Shown: in pieces, positions 54,250-62,282 of the stretch
How the letters are laid out: each line of letters begins with the position of its first letter
Position numbering within the stretch: position 1 is the first letter of the stretch
Assembly: GCA_002794105.1 (NCBI GenBank)
Contig: PHFL01000007.1
Span: 131,728-195,727 of the forward strand
Origin: Candidatus Thermochlorobacter aerophilus
GTDB taxonomy: Bacteria; Bacteroidota; Chlorobiia; Chlorobiales; Thermochlorobacteraceae
Direction of reading: 5' to 3'
Length of the DNA: 64,000 nt
Program-made: the position numbers and the translations under genes
The notes under the pieces: model-generated
The model's input: the letters and a program-made list of their open reading frames with translations, nothing else
Told to the model about the DNA's origin: nothing
The model's database searches: none

Positions 54250-55182
54250 TCACTCACCGCTGAATTTTTTCATAAGCCATTCTTTGATGTAGAACTCTGC
54301 GATGCTGTTCAAAATCAGTGCTGAGAAAAAGAGCACGGTGCTAATCAAGAAAAGCACACTGTAGTGTGGGTCGCCGAAGACGACTTCTGCCATTTCTGCG
54401 CCGATGGCTGCCGTAAGTGTGCGCACAGAGTCGGTAAGTGTCCAAGAAGAAATGGGTGCATTGCCAGTTGCCATTAGCACGATAAGCGTTTCGCCAATTG
54501 CACGACCGAAGCCGAGAAGTGAAGCGGCAAAAATGCCCGGATACGCCGCAGGCAAAGTGATGTAAAATGCTGTCTCCCAGCGTGTGGCACCAAGCCCATA
54601 ACTGGCTTCCTGAATGGATTTCGGTACTGCCGAGAGCGCATCTTCAGAAATGGTAAAGATGATAGGAATTGCCGTCAGGGAAATTGCTACGCCGCCTACC
54701 AATGCATTCAGTCTAACTTCTGCCTGAGTCAGAGCTTGCAGTGCATCAGCTAAGACAAACAGCGCAAAGAAGCCGATGACGACAGAAGGAAAACCAGCTA
54801 ACAATTCTGCAGCTGGCTTAATGAGCTCTCGTAGCCAAGCTGGTGCGAAACACGAAGTGTAAAGAGCTGCAAGCACGCCAATCGGCACAGCAATCACCAT
54901 GGCAATCAAGGTGGTTTTCAGTGTGCCAATAATCAAAGGAATGATGCCGTATTTGGGATTGTCGGACACAGGTTGCCAAGTTGTGCTGAAGAGTGTCGGC
55001 AGAACTTCATGGCGTGTGTCTGCATCGAAAAAAACATCTTTGGCTTCCTTGAATGTGAAAATGAAAATGAGAAAAATCATGGAAAGGGCAATGGCGGCAA
55101 CCGCTACGATAATGGCATACATGATGCGGTCAATCCATTCAGCGCGAACCTGACTGGCGTTCTTCGTGTAGATGGTGTTCAT
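54250..55182 (-). CDS. pstC: Phosphate ABC transporter permease PstC
   Basis: Partner permease of PstA, about 310 residues with six helices. Markers are LLAGFPSVVIGFFALF and the EAA loop EDALSAVPKSIQEASYGLGATRWETAFYITLPAA. ATG 55182 begins MNTIYTKNASQ and overlaps the end of pstS by 44 bases; a longer frame from 55260 has no homology upstream. The overlap suggests coupled translation. Confidence 0.95.
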   Translation of the reverse strand: MNTIYTKNASQVRAEWIDRIMYAIIVAVAAIALSMIFLIFIFTFKEAKDVFFDADTRHEVLPTLFSTTWQPVSDNPKYGIIPLIIGTLKTTLIAMVIAVPIGVLAALYTSCFAPAWLRELIKPAAELLAGFPSVVIGFFALFVLADALQALTQAEVRLNALVGGVAISLTAIPIIFTISEDALSAVPKSIQEASYGLGATRWETAFYITLPAAYPGIFAASLLGFGRAIGETLIVLMATGNAPISSWTLTDSVRTLTAAIGAEMAEVVFGDPHYSVLFLISTVLFFSALILNSIAEFYIKEWLMKKFSGE

Positions 55183-56050
55183 AGATGAGTTGAGATGTCG
55201 TCTTCGTGCGGCTTGAAGAAGCCAGTGTTTTGATGGGAAAATAACCTTGCTCAACGACAATAGCTTGTGCTTCGTCGCTCAGAACCCAATCAATGAAATG
55301 CTGAACAACTGCATTTGGTGGCTTGGCAAGGTAGAAGTATAAGTTGCGTGAGATTGGATATTCGCCTGTGGTGATGGTCTGTTCATTGGCTTCCACGGCT
55401 TGTGAGGTATCGGTGCGACTGACAGGCAAGATGCGCACCCCTTGTGAGTAAGCATTGCCGCCGTAGCCAATGGCATAAAGGTCTTTGCTGACAGCATTAA
55501 CGATGGCGGCTGTGCCCGGCAGGGTTTGAACATGGTCGGCAAAGTCGGCGCCTTTAAGAACTTCCTTTTTGAAAAACTCATACGTGCCAGAACTGTTTTC
55601 GCGCCCATAGACAATGATGCGACGGTCTTCGCCGCCGAGTTCTTTCCAGTTTTGGATTTCGCCCGTGTAAATCTTGCGAAGTTGAGGGATAGAAATTTTG
55701 GAAATAGGGTTATCCCTATGCACATAGATGACGATGCCATCTTTGGCGACGGGAATTTCAATTGCCTCGTGACCAAATTTTTCTTGAATTTTCTTGCGCT
55801 CGCGCGCTTTCATAGGACGAGAGGATTGGCAAATATCAGCTGTGCAGTTAATCAGTGCCGCAATGCCTGTACCGCTGCCGCCGCCATTGACTTGCACCGT
55901 CTGGTGGGGAAACTTGCTCATGTAAATTTCCGCCCACTTTTGTCCAAGGGCAACCATCGTGTCGGACCCGCGCACCGTAATCGGGCGGTCTGGAACAGCA
56001 CAACCAAAAATGGCAAGAAACAGGCTAATCGAAAAAACGCACTTTCGCAT
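55139..56050 (-). CDS. pstS: Phosphate-binding lipoprotein PstS
   Basis: Periplasmic phosphate receptor, 303 residues, with a lipobox LAIFGC (Cys17). The PstS fold markers are RGSDTMVALGQKWAEIY, NGGGSGTGIAAL (phosphate-binding SGTG), KDGIVIYVHRDNP, and the YGRENSSGTYEFF loop that ligates phosphate. The last 40 residues overlap pstC. A perfect 8-bp inverted repeat around the start codon and a good -7/-33 pair lie upstream. Confidence 0.95.
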   Translation of the reverse strand: MRKCVFSISLFLAIFGCAVPDRPITVRGSDTMVALGQKWAEIYMSKFPHQTVQVNGGGSGTGIAALINCTADICQSSRPMKARERKKIQEKFGHEAIEIPVAKDGIVIYVHRDNPISKISIPQLRKIYTGEIQNWKELGGEDRRIIVYGRENSSGTYEFFKKEVLKGADFADHVQTLPGTAAIVNAVSKDLYAIGYGGNAYSQGVRILPVSRTDTSQAVEANEQTITTGEYPISRNLYFYLAKPPNAVVQHFIDWVLSDEAQAIVVEQGYFPIKTLASSSRTKTTSQLIYEHHLHEERQSGSR

Positions 56051-56068
56051 ATCACTTCGTAAGTGATA
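56050..56068. promoter_or_regulatory. Palindrome ending on the pstS start codon
   Basis: On the minus strand TATCACTT and AAGTGATA form a perfect 8-bp inverted repeat with an ACG loop, its last base being the A of the pstS ATG. As RNA it could hide the start codon; as DNA it could be an operator. Confidence 0.5.
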
Positions 56069-56072
56069 AACC

Positions 56073-56103
56073 CAAACTTAGCATATAGGTCACGGTATCG
56101 AAA
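56073..56103 (-). promoter_or_regulatory. Candidate promoter of pstSCA
   Basis: The minus strand reads TTTC, 19 bases, TAAGTTTG; the -7 box is exact and the -33 box is one base off. It lies 23 bases upstream of the pstS start. No PHO-box (CTGTCAT repeat) is seen. Confidence 0.45.
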
Positions 56104-56131
56104 TAGCGTAACAAAAACTTAACACAAGCCA

Positions 56132-56653
56132 TTAGCGCGGGAAAGGAAGCGGATTCCAGAAATCGACATCAATGTCAACGCTATCGGTTAGAGCGTTGGG
56201 GCGCACAATGAGGGGCTTGCCACGCGGATTATCGCGACTGCCGCCATAGACACCTACGGGACGCCAGTCATTTGGATTGAGCACAAAGCCACGAAAGTGC
56301 TGTGCTACAGCCACATATTCGTATGTGCCTGCGGCAATTTCACGCTCATAGCGCAGCAGCGGAACATAGAACGGGCGCAAGAAAATCGTATCGGCGAGAA
56401 TATTGAGGTCAAAAAAGGTTTCGGGGCTGGGCGCTATGCGATAGACCACCAGCAGAAGTTCACGCAAGCTATCGGGGCGCGTGCTATCTGGCACAGGTGG
56501 TGGAAAGTTTTTGAAGGTAATTGTGCCACGAAATCGTCCGCGTGCCTGAGCGTCAGTTGCGCGGTATTCAGGTTCTAGCCCCTGACCGCATGACGAAAAG
56601 CAGAGCATAATCGTTACACCTACGCAGACCAAAAAAAGCCATCTCTGCATCAT
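56132..56653 (-). CDS. Hypothetical lipoprotein, beta-rich
   Basis: A 173-residue secreted protein with a lipobox FSSC (Cys22). The body has GTITFKNFPPPVPDSTRPDSLRELLLVVY near 43-72 and a repeated pattern of short beta strands with Pro/Asp/Tyr turns. No family is recognised. The ATG overlaps the nadC stop by 4 bases (ATGA), so it is translationally coupled. Expression would follow nadC, though no functional link is known. Confidence 0.7.
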   Translation of the reverse strand: MMQRWLFLVCVGVTIMLCFSSCGQGLEPEYRATDAQARGRFRGTITFKNFPPPVPDSTRPDSLRELLLVVYRIAPSPETFFDLNILADTIFLRPFYVPLLRYEREIAAGTYEYVAVAQHFRGFVLNPNDWRPVGVYGGSRDNPRGKPLIVRPNALTDSVDIDVDFWNPLPFPR

Positions 56654-57561
56654 GGCGTTGCACTCGAGAGAGGCACAATTTTCATAGAAATATCCATTGC
56701 TGTAACGCTATGTGTCAATTCGCCAGCGGAGATGAAGTCTACGCCAGTTTCAGCAATCTCGCAAAGCCGTTCTTTGCTCACACTGCCAGAGGCTTCCAGC
56801 AGGACTGCTGGTGACTTTGAGCGCGCAAAGCTGACAGCTTTCTTCAAATCGGGAAGTGGAAAGTTGTCAAGAAGGATGATGTCTGGCGAGAAGCGCAGGG
56901 CGTCTTGCAGCTCGTCTTGCGAGCGCACTTCGACTTCAATTTTGACATCTAAACCCTTGCGCTTGCGATAGTCTTTGGCACGCCGAATGGCTTCAGCCAC
57001 GCTACCTGCAGCATCAATGTGATTGTCTTTGATAAGCATCATGTCGTATAGTCCAAAGCGATGATTAAGACCGCCGCCAATTCTGACCGCTTCTTTGTCG
57101 AAGTAGCGCAAGGCTGGTGCAGTTTTGCGTGTGTCTAAAAGTTTGGCTTTTGTGTGTGCAATAAGTGCAGTCCATTCTGCAGTCTTGGTGGCAATGCCAG
57201 ACATGCGCTGCATAAAATTGAGCACGGTGCGTTCGCATAGCAAGAGTGTTTCCGTGCTACCAGTAATTTCGGCAATCACATCGCCAGCTTTGACGCGCTC
57301 GCCATCGTGCTTGCGTATGCTAATAGACATCTGATTTTTCGACATGGAAAAAATGCGTGTCATGACACGCACGCCAGCAATCACGCCGTCTGACTTGGCA
57401 CGAATGATGCCTTTACTGCGATGAGCTTTTGGAATAATGGCTTCCGTGGTAAGGTCGCCCTCGTAAAGATCTTCGAGCATTGCAAGCTCAATCGCTTCCG
57501 TTTCGCAATGGGTATGAAACTCTGCAAAAGCATCTGAAGTGAGCAGTGTTTGGCGACTCAT
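56650..57561 (-). CDS. nadC: Quinolinate phosphoribosyltransferase (carboxylating)
   Basis: Makes nicotinate mononucleotide from quinolinate and PRPP. The 303-residue length is slightly long. EDLYEGDLTTEAII is the N-terminal family motif. CERTVLNFMQRMSGIAT, LLDTRKTAPALRYFDKEAVRIGGGLNHRFGLYDMMLIKDNHI and LEASGSV build the active site. It is the middle gene of the LON-nadC-lipoprotein unit; nadA and nadB are elsewhere. Confidence 0.96.
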   Translation of the reverse strand: MSRQTLLTSDAFAEFHTHCETEAIELAMLEDLYEGDLTTEAIIPKAHRSKGIIRAKSDGVIAGVRVMTRIFSMSKNQMSISIRKHDGERVKAGDVIAEITGSTETLLLCERTVLNFMQRMSGIATKTAEWTALIAHTKAKLLDTRKTAPALRYFDKEAVRIGGGLNHRFGLYDMMLIKDNHIDAAGSVAEAIRRAKDYRKRKGLDVKIEVEVRSQDELQDALRFSPDIILLDNFPLPDLKKAVSFARSKSPAVLLEASGSVSKERLCEIAETGVDFISAGELTHSVTAMDISMKIVPLSSATP

Positions 57562-57585
57562 CTCAATGAGCTTCCGTAGAGAGCG

Positions 57586-58224
57586 TTACAAATCAAAAGA
57601 CCGCAGATTTTTGAAATGACCATTAGAGCGCACACGGCGTTTAATTTCCTCAGTACGCTCAATGTCGGGGATGATTTTCTCAAAGTGTTCGATTAGCATT
57701 TCAAGTCGTTTGTTTTCGTTGGTCATTTCCAAAACCTTCTGCTTTTGCAGCACATCAAACCCAGCAGAGTGCGCTACACGAAACGAGACACGCTCGTGGA
57801 AGTCGTAGTCTTCGACAGTGGTCTCGCCCTGAAGCAGTTCAATGAACTTCAGATGCAAAGTAATGACACGCTGGCGCAGGGTTGGGTCAACAGGTTCACC
57901 ATCGTCATCAAAGAATTCTACAGCGGCGCGCAAGTAGGGCTTGTCTTTATAGGTCTCAAGCATCCTATAGCGCATGACGCCGACTGTGATAATATCCAAC
58001 CGACCATCAGGATATTCATTAACAATTTCCTCAAGCTCTACGGTACAGCCTACGGAATAAAGCTTATTGTTGTACGCCAGCGAGACGCCAAAAGGCTGGC
58101 GCTCTTTGCGGCAATAGGCAATCATTGCCTTATAGCGCTCCTCAAAAATATGCAGCGGCAAAGTCTCTTCGGGACAGACAACAAGCGGTAGCGGAAAAAG
58201 AGGTATGATACGTTTTTCAGCCAT
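57586..58224 (-). CDS. LON-substrate-binding-domain protein (no protease domain)
   Basis: A 212-residue protein that consists only of the Lon N-terminal (LAN) domain: PLFPLPLVVCPEETLPLHIFEERYKAMIAYCRKE, FGVSLAY, VGCTVELEEIVNEYPDGRLDIITVG. The helical C-terminus (about 130-200) ends with IIPDIERTEEIKRRVRSNG. Such free LON domains are common; they have no catalytic triad and their function is not established. The start could be 58242; the ATG at 58224 is preferred. Confidence 0.87.
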   Translation of the reverse strand: MAEKRIIPLFPLPLVVCPEETLPLHIFEERYKAMIAYCRKERQPFGVSLAYNNKLYSVGCTVELEEIVNEYPDGRLDIITVGVMRYRMLETYKDKPYLRAAVEFFDDDGEPVDPTLRQRVITLHLKFIELLQGETTVEDYDFHERVSFRVAHSAGFDVLQKQKVLEMTNENKRLEMLIEHFEKIIPDIERTEEIKRRVRSNGHFKNLRSFDL

Positions 58225-58310
58225 TTTTAACCCCATCTTCATCAGTCGTTGGAAAGAACCATAAAGCTAACCAAGAATACTTGCAATATCAAACTCTGTA
58301 ACTGTTGCAA

Positions 58311-58808
58311 TCAAAAGAAGTGTACCTCAGTCCTAGATAAAAATACCTCCACTAAGTTTTCTAAGCCAGCTTTATCTTCTTCATCAAAGCGTGCTAGCAC
58401 AGGGCTATCAAGATCGAGCACCCCAACCAGTTGACCGCTTTTAACTATTGGAACAACAATTTCGGAATTTGAGGCTTGGTCGCAAGCAATATACCCGGGA
58501 AATTCGTGTACGTTTGCAACGATGATAGTTTTGCGCTGTTGAGCGGCGGTGCCACAGACCCCCTTGCCAAGAGCAATGCGTGTGCAAGCAGGCTTACCTT
58601 GAAACGGACCTAATACAAGTTCGCCCTGCTTGTAGAAGTAAAAACCAGCCCAGTTCAGGTCGGGCATAGTGTGAAAAAGTAAGGAAGAAAGGTTAGCCGC
58701 ATTGGCAATCAAATCATGTTCGTTGCCCAAAAGGGTATAGAGTTGATTGGTAAGGGCTTTGTAAAACTCAGTTTTTGTAGCTGTTGAAAGTTCTGTGAAT
58801 TCAAACAT
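58311..58808 (-). CDS. Free methionine-(R)-sulfoxide reductase (GAF domain)
   Basis: A 165-residue single GAF domain of the fRMsr (MsrC) type. It reduces free Met-R-sulfoxide. The family core is WAGFYFYKQGELVLGPFQGKPACTRI...GVCGTAA with IACDQASNSEIVVPI. All three reactive cysteines are present (PAC, GVC and IAC). It stands alone, 76 bases after the receiver-like gene. Confidence 0.9.
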   Translation of the reverse strand: MFEFTELSTATKTEFYKALTNQLYTLLGNEHDLIANAANLSSLLFHTMPDLNWAGFYFYKQGELVLGPFQGKPACTRIALGKGVCGTAAQQRKTIIVANVHEFPGYIACDQASNSEIVVPIVKSGQLVGVLDLDSPVLARFDEEDKAGLENLVEVFLSRTEVHFF

Positions 58809-58884
58809 AGCTCTGCCTGTGTTTTTGGGTTTTCAATCTAAATGTGTCTGACAAGTTACCAGCACTTGTAAACCAAAGCTCAGG

Positions 58885-59232
58885 CTAAACGTTTGAAGCC
58901 AGTTCCATAAGAAGTTTGCGAATGTTCTTAGAAAATTCAAAGCGAGAGACGACTTTTGTGCAGCCCATGGTTCGGGCTTGCTCATACAACTGAGTTTGCA
59001 TGTGTGGCAAGAAAGCAAGAGTCGGCACATTAGGAAAACGTTGGCGGAAACGCTCAAGTTGGTCAAGCTCGCCGAAACTCAGGTCAAAGACAGCTAGTGC
59101 AGGTGGATGTGCTTCGGAAAGGGTATCTGGCGAAATGCAAAATTTGAGTTCATACGGTGTATCCTGCATAGCGAGTCGGACCTGAGTTCGAAATATCAGG
59201 TCTGGAATAAATAGTGCAATGTAGCTGGACAT
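58885..59232 (-). CDS. Degenerate receiver-like (CheY fold) protein
   Basis: A 115-residue protein with the alternating beta-alpha pattern of a receiver: YIALFIPDLIFRTQVRLAM, LAVFDLSFGELDQLERFRQRFPNVPTLAFL, CTKVVSRFEF. An Asp aligns with the phospho-acceptor (VFDLS), but the N-terminal acidic pair is missing and the conserved Lys is replaced by Arg (VVSR). It may therefore act without phosphorylation. It lies 11 bases after pyrK, and no output domain is attached. Confidence 0.6.
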   Translation of the reverse strand: MSSYIALFIPDLIFRTQVRLAMQDTPYELKFCISPDTLSEAHPPALAVFDLSFGELDQLERFRQRFPNVPTLAFLPHMQTQLYEQARTMGCTKVVSRFEFSKNIRKLLMELASNV

Positions 59233-59243
59233 AAGGTATAGAG

Positions 59244-60050
59244 TTAGATGTCATCGAAAACAATCGTGCGGGCATCAACAACACTGCCATATTGGCAAAG
59301 CAATTCGGTACGCACATGTCCATTTGCATTGCGCACACGAATTGGACAGCCGTAGCAAATACCAATACCGCAGCCCATCATGGATTCGAGCGATACTTCA
59401 CAATCTAAGTGACGAGCGTTACAAAGCTTACAGAGTGCATCCAACATTCGATTCGACCCACAACCAAAGACCCTAATGCGTGCGCCACGAAATTGTTCCA
59501 GATGCTCTGACAGCAGTGCTACCACATTGCCTTTGTAGCCCAATGAGCCATCGTCGGTGGCAACGAAAACATTGGAAAGGTAGCGTGTGATGACCTCTTC
59601 AGCCGTGCGAGCGCCAACAAAGTTGTAGACGACTTTGCCACGAGCACGCAATGCCTCTTCAAGCATCGGCATGGGTGCTACACCAATGCCGCCGGAGACC
59701 AAGAGCGCAACATCAAAGTCATCACGTTCATAGCTAAAGGTATTACCAAGCGGCGCAAGGGTTTGAAATCTGTCACCTTTGCGAGCATGATAGAGCTGAC
59801 GTGAGCCGATGCCAAAAACCTTAACCATAATCTCAATGTATTCGCCAACTACACGGTGAATGCTGAATGGGCGGCGTAGCAGTGGTATAAATGAATCACT
59901 TGTTCGAATTTCCAAAAACTGACCAGCCCGCAATACTGATGCAAAGTATGGCGCATGCAGTGAAAGAATGCTAATGCTGGACGTCAGATGTTGATTATCT
60001 ACCACTTCTAAGCACTCATCGCGCACAAGTGAAGAAGAATATGATGCCAT
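59244..60050 (-). CDS. pyrK: Dihydroorotate dehydrogenase electron-transfer subunit (PyrK type)
   Basis: Flavin- and [2Fe-2S]-containing reductase subunit, 268 residues. FAD region RRPFSIHRV, NAD region LLVSGGIGVAPMPMLEEAL, and a C-terminal ferredoxin-like cluster with cysteines at MGCGIGICYGCPI and LLCQYG (four Cys) match PyrK. PyrD itself is not adjacent. A related function such as NADH-ferredoxin or sulfide reductase subunit cannot be fully excluded, since they share this layout. Confidence 0.85.
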   Translation of the reverse strand: MASYSSSLVRDECLEVVDNQHLTSSISILSLHAPYFASVLRAGQFLEIRTSDSFIPLLRRPFSIHRVVGEYIEIMVKVFGIGSRQLYHARKGDRFQTLAPLGNTFSYERDDFDVALLVSGGIGVAPMPMLEEALRARGKVVYNFVGARTAEEVITRYLSNVFVATDDGSLGYKGNVVALLSEHLEQFRGARIRVFGCGSNRMLDALCKLCNARHLDCEVSLESMMGCGIGICYGCPIRVRNANGHVRTELLCQYGSVVDARTIVFDDI

Positions 60051-60098
60051 AGCCAGATTAATTTTTCATGCGCAGTGTCCATTTCGGATTTGGCAGAG

Positions 60099-62204
60099 CT
60101 AATGTTGCATCTTTTTTTCAGAGCCTATCCTGTGGTTGGTGCCCTTGACAGGGGCTGAAAGCGAATCAGCTTTTGCCGCCTTTGCTTGCAGGGCGAGCTT
60201 TAGCTTTTCTTGAATAGACTTAGCTTCTTCAGAGTCTGGAAAAAGTTTCACCAAAAGTGAATAAGCCGATATAGCAGAATCAGGCAAAGCAAAAGCCTTC
60301 TCGAAGATAAATCCTTTGAGCAAAAGCATTTTGGGGCGCAGTGTAGAATTGGGAAAAGCACGCATTAACGAATCTAATGTTTGCAAAGCCAGTGTAGCTC
60401 TGCTGCGCTCGAAGTCTAAGACTGCAAGTGCATAGAGCCGTTCTTCATCTGTTGTGTCTTTTACCAGCGGTGGTAAGCCAAAGTATTCACGGATGCGGTC
60501 AGCATATTTGCTGTTAGGAAATTTGTCTAAAATCAGCTTGTAGAGTGAATCTTGCAATGCGGTTTGTCCTTCAGCACGATAGACTTCAGCCAGAGCATAG
60601 AGTAGCGGTGCCTTTTGAGCGTGTAGTTTCTGCTTCAAAGAGTCAGGAAAAGTGTGTAGGCTGTCATCAATAAGTTTGAGTGTGAGATGATACCACGCTT
60701 TGGCAGAATCAGGAATGAACAAGTTTATTTGGTAAAAGTTGGCAATTGCGGCAGAGTAGTCAATGTAGGCGAGTTTGTAATTGAGGTAGGTCTGTGTATC
60801 GCGTGCGGCTTCGAAGGTGATTTTAGAGCGCTGAATTGTTGTGCGTGTCTCGGTAGAATCGCTAAAGCTTTCTATGCCGCCAAGCTCGAGAAAGACGCTG
60901 CGGCGGTAATCGCGACGAGTGCGCTGCAACGGGGTGCGACTGTCTCGCACAACACTGGTGTCGGGGCGTCGGCTGCGCGTGGCACTGCGCTCCGAGCTAA
61001 CGATACCCAACCGCAAGGTGCTATCCAGAGCTTGACGACTTTCATAGAGTTTCAGGATTTTTTCCATACGCTGCGATGCGGCAGCAATAAGTTCGCCTAC
61101 CTCGCCTTGATTGAACTCGGCTCTGGCACTATCATAAAAAGCAAGCGCCATGGCATAGTTGCGAGAAATCTCTTGCTTGATATATCCTAGGCGTAAGTAA
61201 CTGCGCGCCGCAAATTCCGTCCGCCGGTGGCGACGAATAATCTCAAAATAAAGGTCTAATGCCTTGCCCAAGCGGTCTTGCAACTCATAGCACTGCGCCA
61301 GTTCATAGCGCACCTCAGGAAATTTGGAAAGGTATTTGTCATCGCTAAGAATACGCTGAAACGCGCGTACAGCATCATCGTAGTGACCTTGCTCACGCAA
61401 ATCGAGTGCATAGCTTAGCATAGCGGCATATTGCAGCTCAAAATCAGGGTTGAGATTAAGCACGGCTTGGTAGTACGAAGCAGCGCTTTTGAAATTGCCA
61501 AGTCGGTCGTAGATGCGTGCCAAAACGAAAGTGGCGCGAGCTTTCTGCTCAACATCTGTAGCGAGGGCTAAACCCAGTTCAATTTGCTCAATAGCTTCTG
61601 AGAGCCTGTCTTCACGAATAGCTAGCTCAGCAAGTGCAAAATGAGCATCGGCACGCACGGCGTTGCTGGTTTTGGGAGAAGCAATAACTGAGCCCAAAAC
61701 TTCTTTGGCTTTGCTGGTTTCCTGCTGCTGCGCAAGACAGCGCCCATACCAAAACGTGGCGGCATCGAGCACATCACTATCGGGGTAGTTGGAAAGCACT
61801 TCTTTGAACTTGCGTTCAGCCGCTTCAAACTCGCGCTGGTAGTAGTAGGCTCTGCCCATGAGCAGCAGAGCGTTGTCGGCAATGGAACTATTGGGGTGCG
61901 CTTTGAGAACGAGAGCGGTTTTTTCAATAACACGGTCGAAAAACTGCTTGCCTTGTGCGGCATTTTCAAGCGAGATAAAAATTTGCAGGCGAGCGTTGCG
62001 CTCATAACTGACTGAGCCTTTCATGGCTTTCAAGCCTTTCTCATACTCGACCGTGGCATTGTAGTAGGCGTTAAAGTATGCCGTAAACTCATGATAGAAC
62101 TGTGCAATTGGACTTTTGTCATCGGGACTGCACGCACCTAAGGCAAGTGAAAGCATCAGAAAAACAAGGGCTTTGCAGAAACCATCGTGCGCAAATTGCT
62201 TCAC
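60099..62204 (-). CDS. TPR lipoprotein resembling PorW/SprE of the type IX secretion and gliding system
   Basis: A 701-residue lipoprotein (lipobox LALGAC, Cys25). The N-terminal segment IAQFYHEFTAYFNAYYNATVEYEKGLKAM is the feature remembered from SprE/PorW, followed by about ten TPR units (for example NALLLMGRAYYYQREFEAAERKF). A 60-residue Arg/Ser-rich insert near 400-450 is followed by further TPRs. In Bacteroidota the PorW/SprE protein links the T9SS outer ring to the inner motor. The other Por or Gld genes are not in the window, so membership in such a system is inference. Confidence 0.7.
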   Translation of the reverse strand: MKQFAHDGFCKALVFLMLSLALGACSPDDKSPIAQFYHEFTAYFNAYYNATVEYEKGLKAMKGSVSYERNARLQIFISLENAAQGKQFFDRVIEKTALVLKAHPNSSIADNALLLMGRAYYYQREFEAAERKFKEVLSNYPDSDVLDAATFWYGRCLAQQQETSKAKEVLGSVIASPKTSNAVRADAHFALAELAIREDRLSEAIEQIELGLALATDVEQKARATFVLARIYDRLGNFKSAASYYQAVLNLNPDFELQYAAMLSYALDLREQGHYDDAVRAFQRILSDDKYLSKFPEVRYELAQCYELQDRLGKALDLYFEIIRRHRRTEFAARSYLRLGYIKQEISRNYAMALAFYDSARAEFNQGEVGELIAAASQRMEKILKLYESRQALDSTLRLGIVSSERSATRSRRPDTSVVRDSRTPLQRTRRDYRRSVFLELGGIESFSDSTETRTTIQRSKITFEAARDTQTYLNYKLAYIDYSAAIANFYQINLFIPDSAKAWYHLTLKLIDDSLHTFPDSLKQKLHAQKAPLLYALAEVYRAEGQTALQDSLYKLILDKFPNSKYADRIREYFGLPPLVKDTTDEERLYALAVLDFERSRATLALQTLDSLMRAFPNSTLRPKMLLLKGFIFEKAFALPDSAISAYSLLVKLFPDSEEAKSIQEKLKLALQAKAAKADSLSAPVKGTNHRIGSEKKMQH

Positions 62205-62282
62205 ACTTCTGACATTAGGTTTAAAGCCCTATAATCTAAATTTTTCTTGAAATCCGAAAGGGCAAGTTTCTGCTACGAGTGC

